A stretch of DNA of 64,000 nt from CAYJLF01 sp964371055 (GTDB lineage Bacteria; Eisenbacteria; RBG-16-71-46; CAIMUX01): contig CAYJLF010000008.1 of NCBI GenBank assembly GCA_964371055.1, forward strand, positions 124,001-188,000, written 5' to 3'. Shown here piece by piece: positions 36,660 to 44,624 of the stretch (positions are counted from its first letter, which is position 1; each line of letters starts with the position of its first letter). The notes beneath the pieces are model-generated. The model saw nothing but the letters and a program-made list of their open reading frames with translations, searched no databases and had not been told where the DNA came from. A program made the translations under genes and the position numbers.

Positions 36660-37130
36660 ATGAACCGTTCGCGCTCCGGGACGCTCGGCCGGCACCAGCT
36701 TCATCGATGGCTCGGCGTGGTGCTTCTTCTACCTGGGGTCGGCTGCACGACCCTGCAGACGATTCCGCGGGAAGAGATGACTCCCGGCCATGAACTGGGC
36801 CCCAGTCGCGTGCACCTGCGCGGAGGGATGGAGTATGACTTCCGTCGCGTCACCTTCCCGGCGGACACCCTGGTCGGCGAATACGAGGTCACGGTGGAGC
36901 GCGAAGGAGAGGGGGGGAGCGTGACGTTCGTGGAGGATCGGCGCTTCTTTCGCGCCCCGCTCTCCCAGGTTGATTCGGTCCGCGTGGCGCGGCGCGACCT
37001 GGGGAAGACCCTGCTCTATGCGGGTGCCGCGGGAGCGGCGGGCTACCTCGTCTACGAGTTGCTCGATGCCGACGACCTGGGGAAGAGCCGGAGGGAATCC
37101 CCCAAGGAGGATCCCCCGTCGCTCCGCTGA
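36660..37130 (+). CDS. Small probable lipoprotein, function unknown
   Basis: A 156-residue protein of no known family. The N-terminus is basic then hydrophobic and reaches PGVGC, a poor but possible lipobox. The middle is beta-rich (VHLRGGMEYDFRRVTFPADTL, GEYEVTVEREGEGGSVTF), and a hydrophobic helix (TLLYAGAAGAAGYLVYELL) lies near residues 119-137. ATG 36660 follows GGGAGGG. A TATACT box at 36631 may be the -10 of an internal promoter but has no good -35. Its TGA stop overlaps the apparent CTG start of the Omp85 gene, so it may be a partner of that barrel. Confidence 0.55.
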   Translation: MNRSRSGTLGRHQLHRWLGVVLLLPGVGCTTLQTIPREEMTPGHELGPSRVHLRGGMEYDFRRVTFPADTLVGEYEVTVEREGEGGSVTFVEDRRFFRAPLSQVDSVRVARRDLGKTLLYAGAAGAAGYLVYELLDADDLGKSRRESPKEDPPSLR

Positions 37131-38452
37131 GCCTCTCGGGCGCCGCGCGATCGGCCGGCCCGTTCGCGGCGTTCCTCCTTCTCCTCGCCTCGGCGGGTTC
37201 CGCCCGTGCCTCCCCCGCAGAGGCGATAGCCGGCCCGGCCGCATCGTCCCTCTGGGTCGATCGCCCGCTCGCGCGCGTGGAAATCGCCGGGCTGCGTCGG
37301 ACTGATGATGTGGTCGTGCGGCGCGAGTTGTCGCTCGGTCCCGGCGACCGGATCGACTGGGCCTGCCTGGATCGCGACCGCCTTCGCCTCCTCGAGACCG
37401 AACTCTTCGCGTCGATCGAACTCCGCGCGCAGCGCGACACGCTCTCCGACCGACCGGTCCTTTTGGTCGTGGCGCGCGAGCGGCCGGCCTTTCTCGCCCT
37501 CCCGACCATGGACTACAGCGAGGAAGATGGCATCACGGCCGGGGCGCTGGTCCAGGACCTGAACTTCCGCGGCCGGGCCGAAAACGCCGGAGTGGCCGGC
37601 GGATGGGGCGGACGGCGATTCGGACAGCTCTGGTGGTCGACCCGCTGGGTCGCGGGGCGACGTCTGGGCCTGGCGCTCGGGCTGACTCGCTCGCGACGAT
37701 CCAACGAAGGGGAAGGGACGATCGAGGACCGGACGACCGGCGCGATCGGGCTGGGCTTCGCACGAGGGCCGACGCTGTCGTTCCCGCTCGGGGTCGGAAC
37801 GGAGAAAGTGAAGACGCGCCCGGACCCCGACGCGGAATCGACGCCGGGTCGATTGCGGGACGATGACCACCGCTGGGTCTCCGCCGGCGTCTGGCGGGAC
37901 ACACGCGGGTACCGCGCCCGCGCCACGCGAGGCACCGCGCTCGGCGCGGGGCTGACCGCGCACGGCGGCATCCTCGGCGGCACGACCTCGATGGAGCAGT
38001 ACCGGTTCGACGCGGCGATCGTGCGGCCGACGGGGCGCGCGACGGCGCTCACGGTCGCCTCACGTCTCGTCGTCTCCCGCGGCGAGGTGCCGAGCTATCT
38101 GCGCCTGGGACTGGGCGGCAGCGGAACTTTGCGGGGGAGCGGGCCGAACCGCTGGCGGGGAAAGAGCCGATGGACCGGATGGCTGGAGGAACGAATCCCG
38201 CTGATCGGGCGCCGGACGCTCGCCATCGCGCGGGGGAAGTACCACCTCGACCTGACCGTCGACGGCGCCCTCTTCGTGGACGCCGGGGCGATCTGGGAAG
38301 GAAGCGCCCTGGAGGATGGGCGGGCCCGGACGCACTGGGGCGCCGGCGCCGGGCTGCGGATCGTCGTGCCGTTCGTCAGCGTGCTCAACCTCGACCTGGC
38401 GACCGATGGCCGGCAGGTCCGGATCCACACCTCGACCGGCGTCCGATTCTAG
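37127..38452 (+). CDS. Omp85/BamA-TamA-like outer-membrane protein, apparent CUG start
   Basis: A 441-residue protein with a signal peptide, one POTRA domain and an Omp85-type barrel. The POTRA region runs from about residue 48 (LARVEIAGLRRTDDVVVRREL, with LETELFASIEL); the barrel ends with DGRQVRIHTSTGVRF. Omp85 proteins insert barrels or translocate proteins. No ATG, GTG or TTG exists in frame between the upstream stop and GTG 37277, which would delete the signal sequence. A CTG at 37127 overlaps the preceding TGA (CTGA) and gives SLSGAARSAGPFAAFLLLLA, an excellent signal peptide, so CTG is taken as start. One POTRA is fewer than in BamA (usually five) or TamA (three). Confidence 0.72.
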   Translation: MSLSGAARSAGPFAAFLLLLASAGSARASPAEAIAGPAASSLWVDRPLARVEIAGLRRTDDVVVRRELSLGPGDRIDWACLDRDRLRLLETELFASIELRAQRDTLSDRPVLLVVARERPAFLALPTMDYSEEDGITAGALVQDLNFRGRAENAGVAGGWGGRRFGQLWWSTRWVAGRRLGLALGLTRSRRSNEGEGTIEDRTTGAIGLGFARGPTLSFPLGVGTEKVKTRPDPDAESTPGRLRDDDHRWVSAGVWRDTRGYRARATRGTALGAGLTAHGGILGGTTSMEQYRFDAAIVRPTGRATALTVASRLVVSRGEVPSYLRLGLGGSGTLRGSGPNRWRGKSRWTGWLEERIPLIGRRTLAIARGKYHLDLTVDGALFVDAGAIWEGSALEDGRARTHWGAGAGLRIVVPFVSVLNLDLATDGRQVRIHTSTGVRF

Positions 38453-38486
38453 CCAGCGGCACTCTGCAGCAGGGTGCTTCCGCGCT

Positions 38487-39530
38487 TCAGTTCCCCGTGC
38501 TTCCTTCCGCCTCGGCCGCCTTCTTCTTCTCGAGATAGTCCTTGATCGAGGCGGCGTACTTGGCGGCGTCGGCTTTCTTCGGGAAGGCGGGATCGGCGGC
38601 GGCCGCTTCGAAGTGGGTGATCGCCTTCGCTTCGTCTTTCAGCTGCTGGTAATAGATCGAAGCGAGGAGGTAGTGGGCGGCGCCGTTGGGCGTCTTGAGC
38701 GCGATCGCCTTCTCCAGCACCGGGATCGCGTCCTGGAATCGCTTCAGCTTGTTCAGGACGACCGCCTTGTTGTAGTGGCTCTCGGCGTGGTCGGGACGGA
38801 GCCGGATCGCGGTGTTGTAGGCCTGCAGGGCGTCCTCCGGCCGGTTCGCCTGCAGGGAGAGCCGCGCGACCGTGCTGGCCGCTCCGAAGGCACCCGCCTC
38901 GGCCGGTCCGCGCCGCAGCGCCTCTTGCCACGCGGCGATCGCCGGGCCGACCTCTTCGGGCGCGGTGGCGGTCTTCTCCACGGCCTGGGCCAATGCGTAG
39001 TAGAGCGCGACCTGCGTCGTGTCGAGCGCGATCGCCTGCCGATAGGCCTCGATCGCGGCCGGAAAATCACCGAGCCCGAACCGGACCTCGGCGAGGAATC
39101 GGGGAATCTGGGTGTTCGACGGATCGAGCGCGAGCGCCTTCTCGAACGCGGCCCGCGATCCGGCCAGCTCGCCGACGTTCTTCAGCACCAGCGCCAGGTT
39201 GTAGTGCGCCGGGGCGTAGTCGGGAACCACCGCGATCGCCGCCTCGAACTTGGCCCGCGCCTCTGCGAACTGGCCCGCGGTGGCCAGCTCCAACCCTTCA
39301 TTGTAGGGCTGGGCCGCCGCGGGAGGGAGAGTGGGGGCGACGGCGGGCGGAGCAGGCGCGGTTTCGCCCGGCGGGTTTGTTGCGCCCGGGGGGGGGGCGA
39401 CGGCGGCGGGAGGCGCATCGGTGGATTGGGCGAACAGCACCCCGCTTCCGGCCCAGAGGCAGGACGCGAGTGCGATCAGGACCATGACCAGGCTGACGGG
39501 GCCAGGGCGGTCAGGTGAGATTCGAGGCAT
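38487..39530 (-). CDS. Exported tetratricopeptide-repeat protein
   Basis: A 347-residue protein of about seven to eight TPR units from residue 70 to 330 (for example FAEARAKFEAAIAVVPDYAP, PEDALQAYNTAIRLRPDHAE). The N-terminus is a signal sequence (VSLVMVLIALASCLWAGSG to AQS); LASC could be a lipobox but hydrophobic residues continue past it, so ordinary cleavage after AQ is as likely. A Pro/Ala-rich linker follows. Start ATG 39530 has GGGAGG eight bases upstream. TPR proteins are scaffolds; the partner is unknown. It faces the Omp85 gene tail to tail with only 34 bases between. Confidence 0.82.
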   Translation of the reverse strand: MPRISPDRPGPVSLVMVLIALASCLWAGSGVLFAQSTDAPPAAVAPPPGATNPPGETAPAPPAVAPTLPPAAAQPYNEGLELATAGQFAEARAKFEAAIAVVPDYAPAHYNLALVLKNVGELAGSRAAFEKALALDPSNTQIPRFLAEVRFGLGDFPAAIEAYRQAIALDTTQVALYYALAQAVEKTATAPEEVGPAIAAWQEALRRGPAEAGAFGAASTVARLSLQANRPEDALQAYNTAIRLRPDHAESHYNKAVVLNKLKRFQDAIPVLEKAIALKTPNGAAHYLLASIYYQQLKDEAKAITHFEAAAADPAFPKKADAAKYAASIKDYLEKKKAAEAEGSTGN

Positions 39531-39564
39531 CCGAGTATCCTCCCGAGGGTGATCGAACCTGGAA

Positions 39565-39593
39565 ACGCTACCATTCGGTTCCGGGCGCGTCAA
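39565..39593 (-). promoter_or_regulatory. Sigma-70-type promoter for the TPR gene, TTGACG-N17-TAGCGT
   Basis: Read on the minus strand, TTGACG (39593-39588) and TAGCGT (39570-39565) lie 17 bases apart, 35 bases before the ATG of the TPR gene. It is back to back with the plus-strand promoter at 39625. Confidence 0.7.
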
Positions 39594-39624
39594 CGCGCGA
39601 GGGCGCCCCCGCGCGCGCGGGGGG

Positions 39625-39653
39625 TTGCCTAAATTGCGCCCCGCCCGTACAAT
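39625..39653 (+). promoter_or_regulatory. Sigma-70-type promoter, TTGCCT-N17-TACAAT
   Basis: TTGCCT (39625-39630) and TACAAT (39648-39653) are at ideal spacing. The predicted start of transcription (about 39660) coincides with the TTG start codon of the methyltransferase gene, implying a leaderless message. Confidence 0.65.
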
Positions 39654-39657
39654 CCGG

Positions 39658-40479
39658 TTGAATGCGCATGGGGGGCCACCCGCTCCGCGACCGGATCAGG
39701 GCCGCGCCGCCGCGAACCTCGATGACACGTGGTACCTTCGAGCGTTCGATCGGTTCTACCTCGAACTCTACGCCGGGCGCGACGAGGGTGAGGCAGAACG
39801 CCTGGCCGCGGCGCTCGGACGTTACGGACGGGCCGGGCCGATCCTCGAGATCGCCTGTGGCGCCGGTCGCTTTCTCCGGGCGCTGCGTGCGACCGGGCGT
39901 GAGGTCTTGGGCCTCGATCTGTCGTCCGCGCTTCTCGCGGAGGCGCGGCGGCAGGCGCCCGGCCAGCCGCTCGTGCGCGGGGACATGCGCCTTCTCCCCT
40001 TCGCCGACGCCCGCTTCGAGATGGTCCTCTTCCTCTTCACCAGCTTTGGTTATTTCCGGGACCGGGACGAGGATCGGCGCGTGCTGCGGGAGGCGCGTCG
40101 CGTGGTCTCTTTGGGAGGGATCCTGGTCCTCGACTTTCTGAACGCGCATCGGGTCCGGGCCGGGCTCGTGGCCGAGTCGCGACGGGAGGTGGCCGGCCGT
40201 GCCGTGCGCGAAACTCGCTGGATCGAAGAGGAGGGACCGTTTCTCCGGAAGAGGGTCGAAATCGGATCGCTCCCGGGCGGAGGGCCGCCCGCGCCGGGGA
40301 TGATCGCGGACGAGACGCGGGAAGAGCGGGTGCGGCTCTACGAGCCGCTCGACCTGGAGCATCTCGCGCGATCGACCGGATTCGAGCCGATCGCGACCTG
40401 GGGTGACTACGACGGCAGGGCGTTCGATCCCGCGGGCAGCGACCGTTTCGTGCTCGTGGCCGAGGCGGTGATGCGATGA
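39658..40479 (+). CDS. Class I SAM-dependent methyltransferase
   Basis: A 273-residue enzyme of unknown substrate. Motif I is ILEIACGAGRFLRAL, the acidic end of beta-2 is VLGLDLSSALL, and the post-motif region is FEMVLFLFTSFGYF, followed by GGILVLDFLN. The only plausible in-frame start near the promoter is TTG 39658; ATG 39662 is in another frame and reads into nonsense. Conserved sequence begins at about residue 23 (TWYLRAFDRFYLELYAG). It overlaps bshC by ATGA and is thus in the bacillithiol operon, but nothing shows it modifies bacillithiol. Confidence 0.85.
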   Translation: MNAHGGPPAPRPDQGRAAANLDDTWYLRAFDRFYLELYAGRDEGEAERLAAALGRYGRAGPILEIACGAGRFLRALRATGREVLGLDLSSALLAEARRQAPGQPLVRGDMRLLPFADARFEMVLFLFTSFGYFRDRDEDRRVLREARRVVSLGGILVLDFLNAHRVRAGLVAESRREVAGRAVRETRWIEEEGPFLRKRVEIGSLPGGGPPAPGMIADETREERVRLYEPLDLEHLARSTGFEPIATWGDYDGRAFDPAGSDRFVLVAEAVMR

Positions 40480-42041
40480 GATCGATCGGTCGTTGGACCG
40501 GGCCCAGGGGAAGCGGGCACGCGAAGTCCGGGCGCACGCCTCTCGACGCCGCGACCGCGACACCCCGGCGGGGAGCGCTCGAGCCCCGGCCAGCCGAAGC
40601 GATTCTCAACTGGAACCGGCGGCGCGGGGCGCCGTCGGCGCTCGAGGCTCCGTGGCGCACGATCATGGCGGGCCGGGGGCGGGTGGTCGTGACCGGCCAG
40701 CAACCCGCGCTCGCCGGGGGCCCTCTCTACACGCTGTACAAGCTCCTGACCGCCGAGGCGCTGGCGGAGCGGATCGCCCGCGACACGGGTGAGCCCTGCC
40801 TGGCGGTCTTCTGGATCGTCGGCGACGACTCGGACTTCGGCGAGGTCAACAGCGCCTGGCTGCCGGCGGACGACCGGGCCGTCATCCGGCTCCGCGACGC
40901 CGCGATCCCTCCGGCCGGCTCGCGGATCGGGGACCTCTCCTCCTCCCGGCAGCTCGAGGCGCTCGCGCGGGAGCCGGCCCTTTGCGGCGAGGGTCCGATC
41001 GCGACGCGAGTGCGCTCCTGGATGGAAACGGCGGCAGGAGAGGGGGACTCCTGGAGCGGTCTCTTCGCCCGTCTCGTCTATGGACGGATTCCGGACCTCG
41101 AGGCGATCTTCGTCGACGGCGCGCATCCGGCGATCGTCGAGGCGCAGTCGGAGTGGTTGCGTGGCATGGCCGGAGAGCCGTTATCGGCCCGGCTGGAGGA
41201 GGGAGCGGCCGAGGCGCAGGCCGCGGGGTATGCGCCGGCGCTCGATCCGGAGTTGGGCCGCCGCGCGATCTATCGCCTCGAAGGTGCGCTCCGCGAGCCG
41301 GCGGTCGCTCCGTTCGAGGCTGGCGCCCCACTCGCCCCCAACGTCGTGTTGCGTCCCCTCGTGCAGGATCTGCTGTTGCCGAACGTGGCGACGGTCTGCG
41401 GCGCGGCGGAGGTCCGCTACCGCGCACAGCTCGGCCCGCTCTACCGCGCGGCCGGAATTCCGCGACCGCCCCTGGTGCCGCGGCTGGGCGCGGTGCTGAT
41501 TCCGCCCCTGATCGATCGGGAGGTGTCCAGCTCCGTCGCGGCCGACGATTGGTTGTCTCTCCGCCAACCGGATGCCTGGATCGACCGGCTCGCGCTCGCC
41601 TCCGTTTCGGGTCTCCGCGCGGGGACGCAGCGCGTGCGCGAGAGCTGGCGGGCATCGTTCCAGGCGTGGCGGGAGGAGGCGGCCGCGGAAGAACCGGCTC
41701 TCCTCCAGGTCGCCGACTCGGCCGAGGGGAAGATCGACTACCAGTTCCAGCGGATCGAGGAAGCGATCCAGAGCCGGGGACGCCAGCGGCTTTTCCGCGC
41801 GGAGGCCTGGTTGCCGCGCTGGCGGGAGTTCGTCCGTCCGCGCGACGGCGAGCAGGAACGGGCGCTCTCGCTCTTGACTCCTTTCCTCTACGAGCCGGCG
41901 TCGTCGACTGCGGCGGCGTTGCGGCGGGCGGCGGAAGAGCACCTCGACCGGCTCGACCGCGGGGAGGCGGGGCTCGAAGTCTTTGCGCTCGAAGCGGAGG
42001 CCGCGCGGGCGGCCCGGCCGGCGCGGGAGGAGGAACGATGA
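40476..42041 (+). CDS. bshC: Bacillithiol biosynthesis cysteine-adding enzyme BshC
   Basis: Thought to join cysteine to glucosaminyl-malate in the last step of bacillithiol synthesis. The 521 residues contain the family-specific VVTGQQPALAGGPLYTLYK and LAVFWIVGDDSDFGEVN (the family usually reads EDHD where this has DDSD), a Rossmann-like core, and a long C-terminal coiled coil (about 385-470). The first 40 residues are basic and variable. It is in ATGA overlaps with both the methyltransferase and bshA, so all three are co-translated. Confidence 0.93.
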   Translation: MRSIGRWTGPRGSGHAKSGRTPLDAATATPRRGALEPRPAEAILNWNRRRGAPSALEAPWRTIMAGRGRVVVTGQQPALAGGPLYTLYKLLTAEALAERIARDTGEPCLAVFWIVGDDSDFGEVNSAWLPADDRAVIRLRDAAIPPAGSRIGDLSSSRQLEALAREPALCGEGPIATRVRSWMETAAGEGDSWSGLFARLVYGRIPDLEAIFVDGAHPAIVEAQSEWLRGMAGEPLSARLEEGAAEAQAAGYAPALDPELGRRAIYRLEGALREPAVAPFEAGAPLAPNVVLRPLVQDLLLPNVATVCGAAEVRYRAQLGPLYRAAGIPRPPLVPRLGAVLIPPLIDREVSSSVAADDWLSLRQPDAWIDRLALASVSGLRAGTQRVRESWRASFQAWREEAAAEEPALLQVADSAEGKIDYQFQRIEEAIQSRGRQRLFRAEAWLPRWREFVRPRDGEQERALSLLTPFLYEPASSTAAALRRAAEEHLDRLDRGEAGLEVFALEAEAARAARPAREEER

Positions 42042-43225
42042 AGGCTCCGATCGGGGGACGGCCGGGGACCGGATCACGTCCCGGGTGCCCGCCACCGCAG
42101 GGGAAGCTCGGAATCGTCTGCTACCCCAGCTCGGGAGGAAGCGGGATCGTTGCCACCGAACTGGGGCTCTCGCTGGCGCGGCGCGGTTGGGAGGTCCACT
42201 TCATCACCTACGCCCTGCCGGTGCGATTGAAGGGATTCGAGGAGAACGTCTACTTCCACGAGGTGCAGACCGCGAACTACCCCGTCTTTCACCACCCTCC
42301 CTACACCCTCTCGCTCGCGGTCAAAATCACCGAGGTGGCCGAGACGCACGGACTGGACCTCGTGCATGTGCACTATGCGATTCCCCACGCGGTCTGCGCC
42401 TGGATGGCGCGACAGATGCTGCCCGATTTCCCGCTCAAAATCGTGACCACGCTGCACGGCACCGACATCACGCTGGTCGGCGTCCATCCCTCGTTCCATC
42501 GGGTGACCCGGTTCTCGATCGAGGAGAGCGACCGGGTCACGACGGTGAGCGGGTGGCTGCGGGATCAGACGATCTCGTCCTTCGACGTCCGCCGGCCGAT
42601 CGAGGTGATCCACAACTTCGTCGATCCCGCGGTGTTCCGTCCGGACGGCGGCTCGCACGCGCGGTTGCCGTTCCTCGACCCGGACCTCCCGATCGTGATG
42701 CACGCGTCGAACTTTCGTCCCGTGAAGAAGGTCGATGTCGTCGTCCGTGCGTTCGCCGGAATGGTAGAGCGGGTGCCGGCCCAACTCGTCCTGGTCGGCG
42801 ATGGACCGGAGCGGTGGCAGGCCCAGGAGCTGGCCCGCGCGCTGGGGGTCGAGGATCGGGTGCACTTTCTGGGCATCCAGGAGCAGATCGAGGCGCTCTT
42901 GCCGCTGGCCGACCTCCTGCTGCTGCCCAGCGCGTACGAGAGCTTCGGCCTGGTCGCCCTCGAAGCGATGAGTTGCGGCGTGCCGGTCATCGCGACGAGC
43001 CGGGGCGGGACGGCGGAGCTGATCGAGGATGGCAGAAGCGGCCTGCTCACCGATCCGGACGACATCGAGGCGATCCAGGCGGCGGGGATCGGACTGCTCC
43101 GCGATCCCGCCCGGCGTCGCGCGATGGGAGAGGCGGGGAGAGAACGAGCGATCGCCTCGTTTTCCGAAACGGCGATCGTCGACCGTTACGAAGAGCTCTA
43201 TCGCGATCTCTTGGGGTCGAGGTGA
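42038..43225 (+). CDS. bshA: N-acetyl-alpha-D-glucosaminyl L-malate synthase BshA
   Basis: First step of bacillithiol synthesis: transfers GlcNAc from UDP-GlcNAc to L-malate. It is a GT4-family GT-B glycosyltransferase of 395 residues. Family-typical segments are IVCYPSSGGSGIVATELG, HFITYALPVRL, YFHEVQTANYPVFHHPPY, VHVHYAIPHA, TLHGTDITLVG, FSIEESDRVTTVSGWL, VIHNFVDPAVF, and the donor-site LPSAYESFGLVALEAMSCG. About 22 extra residues precede the conserved start. The 3' end overlaps the convergent pgeF gene by 28 bases. The deacetylase BshB is not in this window. Confidence 0.95.
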   Translation: MKAPIGGRPGTGSRPGCPPPQGKLGIVCYPSSGGSGIVATELGLSLARRGWEVHFITYALPVRLKGFEENVYFHEVQTANYPVFHHPPYTLSLAVKITEVAETHGLDLVHVHYAIPHAVCAWMARQMLPDFPLKIVTTLHGTDITLVGVHPSFHRVTRFSIEESDRVTTVSGWLRDQTISSFDVRRPIEVIHNFVDPAVFRPDGGSHARLPFLDPDLPIVMHASNFRPVKKVDVVVRAFAGMVERVPAQLVLVGDGPERWQAQELARALGVEDRVHFLGIQEQIEALLPLADLLLLPSAYESFGLVALEAMSCGVPVIATSRGGTAELIEDGRSGLLTDPDDIEAIQAAGIGLLRDPARRRAMGEAGRERAIASFSETAIVDRYEELYRDLLGSR

Positions 43226-44004
43226 TCCTGCTTCGAGGCGCGCCAGCAGAGTGCCGCGTGCCGTCCGGACGGAGTGCCGTCACGGCGGTGAGAGAAGAAG
43301 CGCTCCGTCTGGCAGGAGGTGCAGGCGCCTGCCTGGACGATCGACCCCGGACGGACGCCGCCCTCCTCGAGCCGCCGCCGGATGTCGGCTGCCAGGTCCA
43401 GGTGGACCTTCCCGGTCGGACCGGCCGGTCGCAGCGAAGAGCCCGGGAAGGAGGCCGCGGTCTCGGGACCGATCGGATAGCAGCAGGGGCCGATGCCGGG
43501 GCCGATCCAGGCTTTGATCTCGTCCGTGGCGCCGGCCGACCCGGAGGGCCTGATCGAGGCGTGCGCTCGCAGCGCCGCCAGCATCGCCTCGGGCAGCCCG
43601 GCTGCGGTGCCGCGCCAACCGCAGTGTCCGTGGACGCGGGTCCAGCCGTCGGTCATGGTCAGAGGGAAGCAGTCTGCGACCGTGAACCAGAGCACCAGTT
43701 CGGGATCGAAGGTGAGGAGCGCATCGGCCGGACCGTACCAGCCTGGCGCCGACACCTCGACGACCCGCGCGCCATGCGTGAGGCGGAGGCGCGCGACCCG
43801 GTCTGGCAGATCCAACGCGGCAAGGATGCGGGTCTCGTTCTCGACGACTTTCGCGGGGTCGTCGGGAATCGTGCGCCCGACGTTCAGAGAGGCGAACGGG
43901 CCCTCGCTGACGCCGCCGCTCCGCTCCGAGACCGCGGCCTGGTAGGGCCCGAGGAGCAGAGGGGGGGAAGTGCTGAACCGGATCGAGGAGTTCTCCGCCG
44001 ACAT
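43198..44004 (-). CDS. pgeF: Multicopper-oxidase-like (LACC1/YfiH) purine nucleoside phosphorylase family protein
   Basis: A 268-residue member of the DUF152/LACC1 family, proteins reported as purine nucleoside phosphorylases/adenosine deaminases and, in E. coli, as a peptidoglycan-editing factor. The three-residue metal site is intact: His in LTHGARV, Cys in TVADCFPL, and His in HGHCGWRGTAAG. It also has IGPGIGPCCYPIG and the C-terminal CTSC, FFSHRRDG. On the minus strand a TAGACT box (44016-44011) would start transcription almost at the ATG (44004), with no room for an SD. It shares a 26-base gap with the divergent PAP2 gene. Confidence 0.9.
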   Translation of the reverse strand: MSAENSSIRFSTSPPLLLGPYQAAVSERSGGVSEGPFASLNVGRTIPDDPAKVVENETRILAALDLPDRVARLRLTHGARVVEVSAPGWYGPADALLTFDPELVLWFTVADCFPLTMTDGWTRVHGHCGWRGTAAGLPEAMLAALRAHASIRPSGSAGATDEIKAWIGPGIGPCCYPIGPETAASFPGSSLRPAGPTGKVHLDLAADIRRRLEEGGVRPGSIVQAGACTSCQTERFFSHRRDGTPSGRHAALCWRASKQDHLDPKRSR

Positions 44005-44030
44005 GGGCGGAGTCTAGCAGGCCGCCGGCC

Positions 44031-44624
44031 ATGACCGCATTCGATCGTGGGCTGACGCGGGCCGTGCAGGCGGCGGACTGGCCCGGCTGGATCGATGCCT
44101 TCTTCGTCTGGCTGACGGCGCCTCCATTCAAGTTGCTCTGGCTGGGCGGTCTCGTCCTCGTGGTCGTACTCGCCGGCGGGCGGCGGGGTAGGGTGGCGGC
44201 TCTCCTCGCCGTCGTCGCGGTCGCGATCGCGGACCAGGTGGCGGCCGAACTCGTAAAGCCCTGGGTCGACCGGTTGCGTCCCTGCTTCGCCCTGCCCGAA
44301 GTCCGCCTTCTGCTTCCCCGCCAGGCGCACAGCCCTTCTTTCCCCTCCAATCATGCTGCCAACGCGTTCGCCGCCGCGGTCGCCCTCTTCGCATGGCGCC
44401 GGGAGGCGGGGTGGCTCGGTCTGGGGCTGGCGGCCCTGGTGGCCTGGTCGCGCGTCCATGTCGGGGTCCACTTCCCGACCGACATCGTGGCCGGAGCGCT
44501 GCTCGGAAGTGGCATCGGCTATCTAGCTTACCGGTCAGGAGTTGCGATCCTGTCGCGCCCGGAACGGCCGTTTCCGGGACGGCAGGGTCAAGACCGCCCC
44601 CTCCTCCGCCGAAAACCTAAGTGA
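44031..44624 (+). CDS. PAP2-family membrane phosphatase
   Basis: A 197-residue integral membrane phosphatase with five to six hydrophobic segments. All three PAP2 motifs are present: KPWVDRLRP, PSNHAAN (PSNH where PSGH is usual) and SRVHVGVHFPTD. Substrates of the family include undecaprenyl diphosphate and phosphatidyl-glycerophosphate; here the substrate is unknown, with undecaprenyl diphosphate recycling a reasonable guess. A basic tail of about 25 residues follows the last membrane segment. It is coupled to the following histidine kinase gene (GTGATG around the stop). Confidence 0.88.
   Translation: MTAFDRGLTRAVQAADWPGWIDAFFVWLTAPPFKLLWLGGLVLVVVLAGGRRGRVAALLAVVAVAIADQVAAELVKPWVDRLRPCFALPEVRLLLPRQAHSPSFPSNHAANAFAAAVALFAWRREAGWLGLGLAALVAWSRVHVGVHFPTDIVAGALLGSGIGYLAYRSGVAILSRPERPFPGRQGQDRPLLRRKPK

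Noticed and set aside
37277..38452. GTG 37277 as the start of the Omp85 gene
   Set aside because: It would remove the encoded signal peptide and cut into the POTRA strand; an outer-membrane protein needs export.
39662..40141. ATG-started frame at the beginning of the methyltransferase
   Set aside because: Out of frame with the conserved SAM motifs and Arg/Ser-rich, a typical shadow.
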